A DNA stretch of 64,000 bases from an uncultured Rhodopila sp. (GTDB lineage: Bacteria > Pseudomonadota > Alphaproteobacteria > Acetobacterales > Acetobacteraceae). The notes beneath the pieces are model-generated. The model was not told where the DNA came from. It was given only the letters and a program-made list of their open reading frames with translations, and searched no databases. The DNA is taken from the NCBI RefSeq assembly GCF_903915725.1, contig NZ_CAIWTY010000061.1, positions 32,639 to 96,638 on the forward strand, read 5' to 3'. The first letter of the stretch is position 1; every line of letters starts with the position of its first letter. A program made the translations under genes and the position numbers. Below, piece after piece: positions 54,799-62,198 of the stretch.

Positions 54799-55302
54799 TC
54801 AGTTAGCGAGGCGAGTCCACCGGTAGAGTGCCAATCCGAAATACAGGTTGCTGGCGGTCAAAAGCGTCCATGCGAAGCAATGAACATAAAAAATCAACCG
54901 TGGTGCAGCCTCTAACGATCGCTCCCAGCCGAGATCGTCCGCGGCCAATTGGTCCTCCATCCGCGCGATATAGCGGCCCTTTGTGTTGACCCGCATATAG
55001 GCAGCGGCCGACAGCAAGCCGAACACGATCGATATTACCATCGGCAGAAATGCGACCGTCGCCAGATCCGACGCTGGCGGCAGACAGGAGGGTACGGACC
55101 CGGGCGATGGCGCCCGCAACGTGGTGAACAGCCATCCAAACAGGCCGCCAGACGCCAACAGGGCATATTGCAGGTTGGAGAATGTCGATTTCGTCAACTC
55201 TCCGATCTCTGTCTTGAGGGCCTTGAACTCCTCGGCGTGAAATTCGATCCGGTCTTTTGGGTCCGGATTGAGGCGCGCGGAGGGGGCTTCGGCAACCGAC
55301 AT
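54799..55302 (-). CDS. Membrane protein, unknown function
   Basis: 167 residues from ATG 55302 (GGGGA site); earlier in-frame ATGs exist at 55305 and further up. The first 45 residues are a charged, probably coiled-coil helix (RIEFHAEEFKALKTEIGELTKSTF), followed by three hydrophobic helices (LQYALLASGGLFGWLFTTL; ATVAFLPMVISIVFGLLSAAAYM; LIFYVHCFAWTLLTASNLYFGLALY), separated by a hydrophilic loop with RYIARMEDQLAADDLGWERSLE. No family recognised. It is convergent with the quinone oxidoreductase gene. Confidence 0.7.
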   Translation of the reverse strand: MSVAEAPSARLNPDPKDRIEFHAEEFKALKTEIGELTKSTFSNLQYALLASGGLFGWLFTTLRAPSPGSVPSCLPPASDLATVAFLPMVISIVFGLLSAAAYMRVNTKGRYIARMEDQLAADDLGWERSLEAAPRLIFYVHCFAWTLLTASNLYFGLALYRWTRLAN

Positions 55303-55680
55303 CATTCGTCCCCAAAACACCATATGCGGCCGGGACCACCCGGCGAGCAATCATAGCCTGGATCATTGCCGGTATTGTCGCATTGGCAAGCTTCGGTGCA
55401 AAGCCGCTTGTGCAGGCCAAAGCAGACGACTCCGGCGAGAAGAAAGCCGGCGGGGCCAAGGAACTCCGCTGTGCGAACAGATGGTCGCCCGCCTCCTGCG
55501 GCGGATGAATTACACGCCCGCCCCTGTCACCGCGAACGGCTCGTTCACTCAAAGATGCGGAGTTTCGGCCGAGCGGAGCACAGATGTGGGTGAGAAACCC
55601 GACGGCGGACTGGTGGCTGCTCCATAAGGCCGCTAATGTCCGAACGTCCAAGCAAACGGACCTACCGGGGAGATCGCATC

Positions 55681-55854
55681 ATGACCCGCCTGCTGACCGC
55701 CGCCGTGTTCTTTGCCGTTGCCGCCGCCCCCGCCATTGCCTGCGAGTTTCAGAAATCGGTATCGACCGACGCGCAGAAGCGCGCTGTCGCATCACAGCCC
55801 GCGGGACATTCGACCGTCCCGGCCCGCACCGCGGGCGAGCACAAGCCATCCTAA
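55681..55854 (+). CDS. Small exported peptide (57 residues)
   Basis: ATG 55681 with GGAGA upstream. Signal peptide MTRLLTAAVFFAVAAAPAIA, leaving a mature peptide of about 37 residues (CEFQKSVSTDAQKRAVASQP... AGEHKPS) with one Cys at the very start; the Cys could be lipidated but the preceding residues (AIA) are not a typical lipobox. A longer start at 55636 is possible. Function unknown. Similar in style to the 40-residue peptide at 25678-25800 but without sequence similarity. It ends about 110 nt before the intron-bearing tRNA-Leu gene. Confidence 0.65.
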   Translation: MTRLLTAAVFFAVAAAPAIACEFQKSVSTDAQKRAVASQPAGHSTVPARTAGEHKPS

Positions 55855-55967
55855 GACGGGTTCGCGCGCGTCGCGCAGGCTCAGTCGGAAACCGCCTCGC
55901 TGAGGCCGCCGCGACGCGTCGATGACCTTGCGAGCCGCTCGGCACCTGTGCCATAAGCGTGGCCGTT

Positions 55968-56265
55968 GGCCCTCTGTCGGAATTGGTAGACGAACACGAC
56001 TCATCGTAAATTGGGTGCCCCGGTGGAAATGCCGGGAGTAGAACCGCTCAAAGTCGGGGAAGGCTTAACTGCTAATCCCGAGCCAAGCCCGGAAACGGGA
56101 AGGTGTAGAGACTGGACGGGTGGCGCCTAACCCGCTGGCTTCGGCCCGCGGAATGGCGAAGGGACAGTCCAGACCACGAACCCTTATGGGGCGGCGAAAG
56201 CCGAAGTGGTACGAAAATCGTGCGCCTTAACGGGCATCCCGGTTCGACTCCGGGGAGGGCCACCA
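55968..56265 (+). tRNA. tRNA-Leu (anticodon CAA) interrupted by a group I intron
   Basis: Exon 1 is 55968-56002 and exon 2 is 56214-56265. Joined, they form a class II tRNA: acceptor GGCCCTC with GAGGGCC, D arm TCGGAATTGGTAGACGA (leucine type), anticodon stem CACGA/TCGTG with loop CTC+AAAA, a long variable arm (CGCCTTAACGGGCAT), T arm CCCGGTTCGACTCCGGG, discriminator A, encoded CCA. The anticodon is CAA, split between C34 and A35 by the intron. It should read the codon UUG. Confidence 0.9.
56003..56213 (+). ncRNA. Group I intron (IC3-like), 211 nt, in the anticodon loop of tRNA-Leu(CAA)
   Basis: Conserved core elements are in order: P2 hairpin CCCGG/CCGGG, GAGCCAAGCC (P6/P3 region), GGTGTAGAGACTGGACGG (P3-P8-P7 strand), a P8-P9 hairpin region, and GACAGTCCAGA (second P7 strand). 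The order and spacing parallel the Azoarcus tRNA-Ile intron (205 nt). The internal guide TTGGGT (56011-56016) pairs with ACTC (P1) and with the first AA of exon 2 (P10), which fixes the junctions. The last intron base is G56213. No homing endonuclease gene is present. Confidence 0.9.
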
Positions 56266-56302
56266 AAATCGATCCTCGCGCGGCGGGCAGGCCGGCATCA
56301 GC

Positions 56303-56773
56303 TTACTTCGCAACATCCGCGAATGCGGCTCCGGTGAGCCGCGCGAGATCCTCCGGTGTCAGGGCGAACACCGCGTTCGGCGAGCCCGCCGCCGCCCAGA
56401 TCGTTTGATGGGCTCGCAAATCCTGGTCCAGGAAAGTCGCCGGACGGGTCGCATGGCCCACGGGCGGAACCCCGCCGACAGCAAAACCGGTGTGAAGCAG
56501 CACGAAATCCGGGTCTGCCCGCTTGATCTTGCGCCCCAGCAGGACGGCCACCTTGCGGTCATCGACCCGGTTTGCTCCGGACGCCACCACCAGCACCGGC
56601 TGTCCGTCCGCGGCTCGGAAGAGCATCGACTTGGCGATCTGCGCCACCTCGCAGCCGACGGCAGAAGCGGCCTCGGCCGAGGAGTGGGTGCTGTCGTCGA
56701 ACTCCAGGACGCGGAATGCCTCGCCGAGCAGCGCCTGGATACGCAGCGCACCTTCGCTGCTGGCTGGTTTCAT
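56303..56773 (-). CDS. YbaK/EbsC-family aminoacyl-tRNA deacylase
   Basis: 156 residues. YbaK/ProX-type fold motifs: HSSAEAASAVGCEVAQIAKSM, FRAADGQPVLVVASGANRVD, with the Lys of AQIAKS near residue 48, GGVPPVGH near residue 100 and an end typical for the family (FALTPEDLARLTGA). Members hydrolyse mischarged Cys- or Ala-tRNA(Pro) in the cytoplasm. Its exact editing target is unknown. The gene is convergent with the tRNA-Leu gene, 38 nt away. Confidence 0.93.
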   Translation of the reverse strand: MKPASSEGALRIQALLGEAFRVLEFDDSTHSSAEAASAVGCEVAQIAKSMLFRAADGQPVLVVASGANRVDDRKVAVLLGRKIKRADPDFVLLHTGFAVGGVPPVGHATRPATFLDQDLRAHQTIWAAAGSPNAVFALTPEDLARLTGAAFADVAK

Positions 56774-57249
56774 GCTGATCCTTCCGGCGGTTGGTGCCGC
56801 GGCGTGCCGCCGCCGCCTTGTCGCGCCAGTTCTTCCAGCAATGCCCGGGCTTCACAAGTCCCGCTGCCAAAGCCAGCTAAGCGATCAGCAGAAAAGGCTG
56901 AAAAATACTAGGCTTTTTCGCATTTCCTTGCGCCGCCTGCCGGTTCGCCCATGCTGAGCCCTAGACCGGCGGGACGGCGCCGGCCGAACCCTGGGCGAAA
57001 GCCGTGCCCGCGAAGGCCGGGATCAGCGCCGCGATACTGAAACGGATCAGCAGTTTGGTCAAAACGACGCGGCCATATTGGTTCGCTTGCGCACGAATAC
57101 CTTTGAAATAACATATATTTACGTGATGCCCGGTCTGAAAGGGGGTCAACGAAAGGTCCGAAGTTGTTTCGAAACGCGGACTTTAACCAAACACCTGCGG
57201 CGGCGATGAACCGCAGCCAATGATCTCGCCAAGAAACGAATGCGGGCGC
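56774..57249. other. Intergenic region upstream of YbaK
   Basis: 476 bases between ybaK and the ribonucleotide reductase-like gene. The only coding candidate is the tiny exported peptide at 56961-57062. The part around 57090-57190 is less GC-rich. No RNA or repeat recognised. Confidence 0.5.
56961..57062 (-). CDS. Possible very small exported peptide (33 residues, TTG start)
   Basis: From TTG 57062 the frame reads TKLLIRFSIAALIPAFAGTAFAQ, a convincing signal-peptide pattern, followed by only about ten residues (GSAGAVPPV) and a stop. The frame is open upstream to 57149 but that part is not signal-like. No good ribosome site is seen and the start codon is weak, so this may be chance. It is listed because two better-supported tiny exported peptides occur elsewhere in the window. 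Confidence 0.25.
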   Translation of the reverse strand: MTKLLIRFSIAALIPAFAGTAFAQGSAGAVPPV

Positions 57250-58770
57250 CTACCGCCCCACCACCCGCAACCCCCGCCGCCGCGCCCGCGGCGAAGCCTC
57301 ATCCGGCAGATCCAGCGGCAGCAGCGGCGACTGATCCCGCGCCCCGTGCCCCACCGTATCGGCCTCCTCGATCTCCGCCTCCGGAATGTCGTGCCGCCCG
57401 AGATAATTCGCCGCCAGATGCCGGAACGCGTAATCCAGCAGCGAGGTCGCCGCACCAACCGCCGGATCGCCTTCCACCGCGCCGGCCGGGCCGAAGCGGG
57501 TGAAGGTGAACGCCTCGACGAAGCGCTCCAGTGGCACGCCGTGCTGCAGGCCCAGGCTGACCGCGTGGGCAAAATTGTCCATCAGGCCCCGGAATGCCGC
57601 ACCCTCCTTATGCAAGGCGATAACGACCTCCCCCAACGAGCCGTCGTCATACTCGCCGGTGCGCACGAACAGCTTGTGGCCGCCGACGGAGGCTTTCTGC
57701 GTGTAGCCGCTGCGCCGGCCGGGCAGGTCGCGGCGGCGGGCGGAGGCGCCCTTCACCGGCAGCGCCACCGGCCGCGGCGGCATGGCATGCACGAACGGCG
57801 CGACCGCATCATGCATCGCCGCATGCGGCACCACTCCGTACACCGGTATCGGCTGGCCGCCAGCCAAAGCCGTCGCCAGCGCGTCCTCGCCTGTCACACC
57901 ATTCACCGCCAGCCACGCCCGCGCCGCGCGCGTCAGCCCGCCGGTATGGCCGATGGGTGAGAAAGCCGGGGCGATGCCGCCGGTTTCGCAGCCGAGCAAC
58001 GCCTCGGCCAGTCCGGGGCGTGAAATTGCGGTGGTGGCGCGGTGGCGCAGCCCCTCCACCGCGGCGGCGTCCTGCCGGGCGGCACGGGCAGCCTCGGCCA
58101 GGCCGCGCACCGGAGTATGCACGGGCGGCGTCGGCCAATCGAAATGCGCCGGACGCACCGGCCCGCCCAGCCGCGCCAGACGCCCGGAGGCGGCATCCGC
58201 CCGGCCGCGCAGGATCGCCGCCAGGCCGCGCGCCGTGTCGCGGGCCGCGTCCGAAGCGTAGTCGATGCCAAGCTGCGCCAGCAGGCCGGCGAGGTCCGCC
58301 ATGCCGATATCGATGTCCCGTACCTCCGGCGCGGCGAAGCTCAGTGCGATGACCGCGGTTTCCACCGCTTCGGCGAAGCCCGCCACATCCAGCAGGCCGT
58401 CGCTGTCCAGGAACGCGGGCAAATTCAGCACGAAGCCCGGCGCGTCGCCGGCCTCCCCGCGCCAAACCGCCTCTGTCGGCGCGCCGCGGCGCAGCAGCAA
58501 CAGCCGGTGCAGGCGGTCCGCCAGCGGGATGTCCAGCCCGGCCGCCAGCGCGGCGGCGGCGATCGGGTCGATCCAGGCCTGCGCCGCGACCGCCAGGGTC
58601 ACCGGTCCGCCGCCCGGAGCCAGCGCCGCCAGTGCGGCGGCGGCCGAGTCGTCCCAGGAAAACGGCAAGGTTATCGGCCGCGGCGCGGTATCCGGATCTG
58701 CTGCGCCCTCCGTCCGGCGCATCCGCACGCCATGCCAGGTCCGGTGGAGAGAGGTCCGATGGGTCTTCAT
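57250..58770 (-). CDS. Class II ribonucleotide reductase-like protein lacking catalytic cysteines
   Basis: 506 residues. The C-terminal ~150 residues are a clear TSCPD-type domain of B12-dependent RNR ([42 protein letters not shown] and [20 protein letters not shown], in pieces). Residues ~120-300 retain weak echoes of the barrel ([41 protein letters not shown] versus the usual MDCDTTGIEPDF). The N-terminal half of NrdJ with the catalytic cysteines, and the C-terminal redox Cys pair, are absent; the whole chain has a single Cys. So it cannot be a classical reductase. Start uncertain (ATG 58770 or 58722). Confidence 0.82.
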   Translation of the reverse strand: MKTHRTSLHRTWHGVRMRRTEGAADPDTAPRPITLPFSWDDSAAAALAALAPGGGPVTLAVAAQAWIDPIAAAALAAGLDIPLADRLHRLLLLRRGAPTEAVWRGEAGDAPGFVLNLPAFLDSDGLLDVAGFAEAVETAVIALSFAAPEVRDIDIGMADLAGLLAQLGIDYASDAARDTARGLAAILRGRADAASGRLARLGGPVRPAHFDWPTPPVHTPVRGLAEAARAARQDAAAVEGLRHRATTAISRPGLAEALLGCETGGIAPAFSPIGHTGGLTRAARAWLAVNGVTGEDALATALAGGQPIPVYGVVPHAAMHDAVAPFVHAMPPRPVALPVKGASARRRDLPGRRSGYTQKASVGGHKLFVRTGEYDDGSLGEVVIALHKEGAAFRGLMDNFAHAVSLGLQHGVPLERFVEAFTFTRFGPAGAVEGDPAVGAATSLLDYAFRHLAANYLGRHDIPEAEIEEADTVGHGARDQSPLLPLDLPDEASPRARRRGLRVVGR

Positions 58771-58953
58771 AGCCCGAAGATAAACCGGGAACGAACCGGG
58801 CGGATAGCGTATTTTGTGTGACTACGGCGATCAGACCGCAAAATGTTGGGGATAACTTGTTTTTGTGGTGACGCCCCCCTGGTGCCGGCCGCGCCGCGAG
58901 GTCTTGTTATCGGGTGCTGGACCTAACCGCGGACGCTGCGTATATGATGCGAT

Positions 58954-59307
58954 ATGAATATCGGCACATGGCTTTTCACCAAACTCAACGGCCGCAAAAT
59001 CGGCTCGGACGCCGCGGGCAACCGCTACTTCGAGGAAAGGCGCCTGCGCCGCGGCAGCCCGCGCAAGCGGCGCTGGGTGTTGTATCGCGGCCCGGTGGAA
59101 GCCAGCGTCGTCCCGCCGGAGTGGCATTCTTGGTTGCACTACACCACCGACAAACCGTTGCCGGACACCGGCCGCAAGCCCTGGCAGAAGCCGCATCTGG
59201 CCAACATGACCGGCACCCCGCTCGGCTACCGGCCGCCCGGGCATGACTACGAGGGTGGACATCGCGCCCGCGCCACGGGCGATTACGAAGCCTGGACGCC
59301 GAGCTAG
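58954..59307 (+). CDS. NDUFA12-family complex I accessory subunit
   Basis: 117 residues, MNIGTWLFTKLNGRKIG. Family marks: GNRYFEERRLRRGSPRKRRWVLYRG, SVVPPEWHSWLHYTTDKPL, KPWQKPHLANMTGTPLGYRPPG (in pieces). These are the B17.2/NDUFA12 accessory subunit of NADH:ubiquinone oxidoreductase, found in alphaproteobacteria and mitochondria and bound to the peripheral arm. Downstream genes mlaD, the 73-residue protein, DUF2155, otsB and HAD follow with short gaps or overlaps. The gene is divergent from the RNR-like gene (183 nt). Confidence 0.94.
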   Translation: MNIGTWLFTKLNGRKIGSDAAGNRYFEERRLRRGSPRKRRWVLYRGPVEASVVPPEWHSWLHYTTDKPLPDTGRKPWQKPHLANMTGTPLGYRPPGHDYEGGHRARATGDYEAWTPS

Positions 59308-59314
59308 CAGCGGA

Positions 59315-59842
59315 ATGGGCCGACATGGTGTTGCGGAGGTTCTGGCCGGCGCTGTCGTGCTGGTCGTGGCCCTCGGCTTTCTGACGTATGCGATCGCCCA
59401 TTCGGGCCGCAGCGTCTCCTCCGGCTATCCTTTGACAGCCAGCTTTGACCACATCGACGGCCTGAATATCGGCGGCGACGTGCGCATCGCCGGCGTGAAG
59501 GTCGGCAGCGTCACCAACGAGGTGATCGATCCGAAGACCTTCCAGGCCATCGTCACCCTGAACGTGCGCGACGGCATCGAACTGCCGAAGGACACGGCGG
59601 CGGAGATCACCAGCGAGAGCCTGCTGGGCGGCAAATACATCAATCTGTCGCCGGGCGGGGATGACACGGTCCTGAAGCCGGGCCAGCCGATCACCATCAC
59701 CCAGTCCTCGGTCAGCCTGGAGCAGTTGCTGGGCAAGTTCATCTTCAGCGTTACCACCCTGAACAACGCCAAAGCCGGTGCGGACGGCAGCAAGCCGGCG
59801 GACGGCGCCCCAACCCCGGGCCAGGCTCCGGCGAACAAGTGA
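59315..59842 (+). CDS. mlaD: MlaD-like outer-membrane lipid asymmetry protein
   Basis: 176 residues from ATG 59315, 7 nt after the NDUFA12 stop. One N-terminal membrane helix (EVLAGAVVLVVALGFLTYAIA) and an MCE domain (YPLTASFDHIDGLNIGGDVRIAGVKVGSV in pieces; LPKDTAAEITSESLLGGKYINLSPGG). The C-terminus is Gly/Pro/Ala-rich. MlaD forms a hexamer in the periplasm that moves phospholipids together with MlaE, F and B. The ABC components are not in the window. The last codons overlap the next gene (GTGA). Confidence 0.92.
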   Translation: MGRHGVAEVLAGAVVLVVALGFLTYAIAHSGRSVSSGYPLTASFDHIDGLNIGGDVRIAGVKVGSVTNEVIDPKTFQAIVTLNVRDGIELPKDTAAEITSESLLGGKYINLSPGGDDTVLKPGQPITITQSSVSLEQLLGKFIFSVTTLNNAKAGADGSKPADGAPTPGQAPANK

Positions 59843-60060
59843 TCCCGCAACCCCCCGTCCATTGGCCGGGACTGGATGGCAACGCCGTAGGCTGCCGGGA
59901 GAAGTTGAAGATGCTGGCGGAAAACTACGCGGAGGTCTCGCAGGTGCTGCAGGATGCATTCGAGGACGCCGTGCTGATGGGCGTCGAGGAGCAGGCGATG
60001 CGGGCGATCCTGGCGGATGTCGTGGCCGGCCTTGTGTCGCCGAAGCGGCCCGCACGATGA
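59839..60060 (+). CDS. Small conserved operon protein, unknown function
   Basis: 73 residues starting with GTG at 59839, overlapping the mlaD stop by 4 nt, and ending in an ATGA overlap with the DUF2155 gene. Sequence is soluble and helical: LKMLAENYAEVSQVLQDAFEDAVLMGVEEQAMRAILADVVAGL. Its tight fixing between mlaD and DUF2155 suggests an envelope-related role; no named domain recognised. Confidence 0.72.
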   Translation: MIPQPPVHWPGLDGNAVGCREKLKMLAENYAEVSQVLQDAFEDAVLMGVEEQAMRAILADVVAGLVSPKRPAR

Positions 60061-60593
60061 GGCGCGTGTGGCTGGCCGTCGCGGGCGGCCTCTTATCGGT
60101 CTCCGCCCTGGCGCAGAACCCGCCGCTGCAGGAGCAGCAGGGGCTGCCGCCGTTGCAGAAGCAGTGGCAGGACAACGGCCAGGCGCCGGTGCAGGACGGG
60201 ATGCCGGTCGAGGAAGTGCCGTCCGGGGATAATGCGCCGGTGCAGCAGACTCTGCCCACGCCGCCCGCGCCGGACATGACGCCGATACAGCGGGCGAATG
60301 TCTGGGTGCCGGCGGCCGGAGCAAAACTGCAGGCACTGGACAAGGTGAATGCCCAGGCGACGGCGATGACGGTCAAGGTTGGGCAGTCGGCGACGTTCGG
60401 CTCGCTGACCATTACGGTGAAGGCCTGTGTGGTGCGGCCGCCCGACCAGCCCGCCGATGCGGCGGCCTATCTGGATGTGACCGACAGCCACCCCGACTCG
60501 CCGCCGTTCAACGGCTGGCTGCTGTGGCATGAACCGGCGGTGTCGATGATGGAGCACCCGATCTACGACATCCGCGTCGCCGGCTGCTCCTAG
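60057..60593 (+). CDS. DUF2155 exported protein
   Basis: 178 residues. Signal peptide VWLAVAGGLLSVSALAQ. A Gln/Pro-rich stretch is followed by the DUF2155 domain (ALDKVNAQATAMTVKVGQSATFGSLTITVKACVVRPP in pieces; PFNGWLLWHEPAVSMMEHPIYDIRVAGC). Two cysteines, one at VKACVV and one at the end, likely form a disulfide. The family is periplasmic and of unknown function, found with mlaD or NDUFA12 genes in alphaproteobacteria. The trehalose-phosphatase gene starts 4 nt later. Confidence 0.9.
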   Translation: MRRVWLAVAGGLLSVSALAQNPPLQEQQGLPPLQKQWQDNGQAPVQDGMPVEEVPSGDNAPVQQTLPTPPAPDMTPIQRANVWVPAAGAKLQALDKVNAQATAMTVKVGQSATFGSLTITVKACVVRPPDQPADAAAYLDVTDSHPDSPPFNGWLLWHEPAVSMMEHPIYDIRVAGCS

Positions 60594-60597
60594 CCCG

Positions 60598-61326
60598 ATG
60601 GACGCGCTGCCGCCCTTTTCCCGCACTGCGCTGATGCTGGACATGGACGGGACGCTGATCGAGCTGGCGGCGACTCCGGATGCGGTGGTCGTGCAGCCGG
60701 ATCTGCCCTCGGTCCTGGCGCGATTGCGCGACGCCCTGGGGGGCGCCCTGGCCATCGTTACCGGGCGTCCGATAGAGACGGTCGATCGCCTGTTGGGCGA
60801 TGCGCCGGGCGCGGTGGCGGGCGAGCATGGCGGTGCGGTGCGCCGCCGCCCGGACGCACCGATCGAACGGCCGGACCTGCCGTCTCCGCCCGCCGATTGG
60901 CTCGATGAGGCGGAGAAGCTGGTGGCGTCGTTCCCGGGGGCGCTGCTGGAGCGCAAGGCGCGCGGCTTCGCCCTGCATTACCGGCAGGCGCCGGAGGGCG
61001 CCGGGGCGGTGTTCCATGACGCATTGGCGGGGCTTTTGGCTCGCGTCCCGGGGTTCGACCTGCACCCGGCGCACAAACTGTGGGAGGTCCGGCCGCTCGG
61101 CGCTGACAAGGGCGGAGCCGTGGTGGCGCTGATGCAGCAGGCTCCGTTTGCCGGGCGGCTGCCGGTGTTCATCGGCGATGACGTGACGGATGAGGACGGG
61201 ATGCGCGAGGCGCGCAAGCGCGGCGGCGCGGGGTATCGCGTGGACGACGTGTTCGGCGACCCCGAGGGCGTGCGGTCCTGGCTGCGCGAGAGCGCGGCGG
61301 CGGGGGATTGGGCGAAGCTGCCGTGA
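60598..61326 (+). CDS. otsB: Trehalose-6-phosphate phosphatase
   Basis: 242 residues. HAD-type motifs: LMLDMDGTLIELA at the start (nucleophile Asp and Asp+2), GRPIETVDRLLGD, EVRPLGADKGGAVVALM and VFIGDDVTDEDGMREAR. This is the OtsB pattern; the enzyme removes the phosphate from trehalose-6-phosphate. No otsA is in the window. Start 4 nt after DUF2155; its stop overlaps the next gene in a GTGA, so the genes are translationally coupled. Confidence 0.93.
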   Translation: MDALPPFSRTALMLDMDGTLIELAATPDAVVVQPDLPSVLARLRDALGGALAIVTGRPIETVDRLLGDAPGAVAGEHGGAVRRRPDAPIERPDLPSPPADWLDEAEKLVASFPGALLERKARGFALHYRQAPEGAGAVFHDALAGLLARVPGFDLHPAHKLWEVRPLGADKGGAVVALMQQAPFAGRLPVFIGDDVTDEDGMREARKRGGAGYRVDDVFGDPEGVRSWLRESAAAGDWAKLP

Positions 61327-62075
61327 AGCTGTCCGATTTCCGCGTGCTGAGCTTCGACTGCTACGGCACGCTGATCGATTGGGAGAGCGGGATCTGGTCG
61401 GCTTTGGCGCCGCTGCGGTCGCGGGTTGGCGCGGCGGCGGGGATGGGGCTGGCGCGGGCGGGCGTCGAGCTGACGCGGGAGGATGCGCTGGCCGCGTTTG
61501 CTCGGCTGGAGTCCAGGCAGCAGGATCGCACCCCGGGGATGGCGTATCCGGAGGTACTGGCTTCGGTGCATGGCCAACTTGCGGCGGAATGGGATGTGGC
61601 GGGCGACGCGGCGGAGGATGCGGCGTTCGGGGCCTCGATCGGACATTGGCCGGCGTTTCCGGATACGGCGGAGGCGCTGGCGTATCTGAAGCAGCACTTC
61701 CGGCTGGTGGTGCTGTCGAACGTCGATCGCGCCGGGTTCGCGGCGACGCAGCCGTGGCTGGGGGTGGCGTTCGATGCGGTGTACACGGCGCAGGATATTG
61801 GCTCCTACAAGCCGGATGTGCGGAATTTTCATTACTTGCTTGAGCGGTTGCGGGAGTTGGGGCTTGCGCAGGAGCAGGTGCTGCATGTGGCGCAGAGCCT
61901 GTTCCATGACCACGTGCCGGCGAATGCGCTCGGCCTTGCCTCGGCCTGGATTGATCGCCGGGGTGTGGCTGGAGGGGCGACGGCGCCGGTGGCTGGGGAT
62001 GTGCGGTGGGATTTCCGGTTCGGTAGTTTGGGGGAGTTGGTGAAGGCGCATCGGGGCGGGTCGAGTGGAAGTTAA
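61323..62075 (+). CDS. Haloacid dehalogenase type II-like hydrolase
   Basis: 250 residues from GTG 61323, overlapping otsB by 4 nt. HAD motifs: VLSFDCYGTLIDWESG (motif I), VVLSNVDRAGF (motif II), SYKPDVRNFHYLL (motif III), followed by LHVAQSLFHDHVPANALGLASAWIDR (motif IV region, in pieces). The pattern FDCYGTLIDW is that of L-2-haloacid dehalogenases and related hydrolases. Substrate not predictable. It ends the NDUFA12 operon; from here on the base composition becomes less GC-rich. Confidence 0.92.
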   Translation: MKLSDFRVLSFDCYGTLIDWESGIWSALAPLRSRVGAAAGMGLARAGVELTREDALAAFARLESRQQDRTPGMAYPEVLASVHGQLAAEWDVAGDAAEDAAFGASIGHWPAFPDTAEALAYLKQHFRLVVLSNVDRAGFAATQPWLGVAFDAVYTAQDIGSYKPDVRNFHYLLERLRELGLAQEQVLHVAQSLFHDHVPANALGLASAWIDRRGVAGGATAPVAGDVRWDFRFGSLGELVKAHRGGSSGS

Positions 62076-62198
62076 ATCAATGGGAGGATGTTCCAAACCT
62101 ATGCTAGAAGTAGCCCGCGTCACGATATAAAAGACAGATGGAGCGAGTTCTCGGCAACAGCCCATGCTACTTGAGATTCTAGATTGGGAGATAATTTG

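Noticed and set aside
55968..56265. tmRNA (ssrA) or tRNA-Ile(CAU) with intron
   Set aside because: The variable arm and D loop are of leucine type, and only CTC+AAAA gives a 7-base loop together with a terminal intron G. No tag-peptide frame is present.
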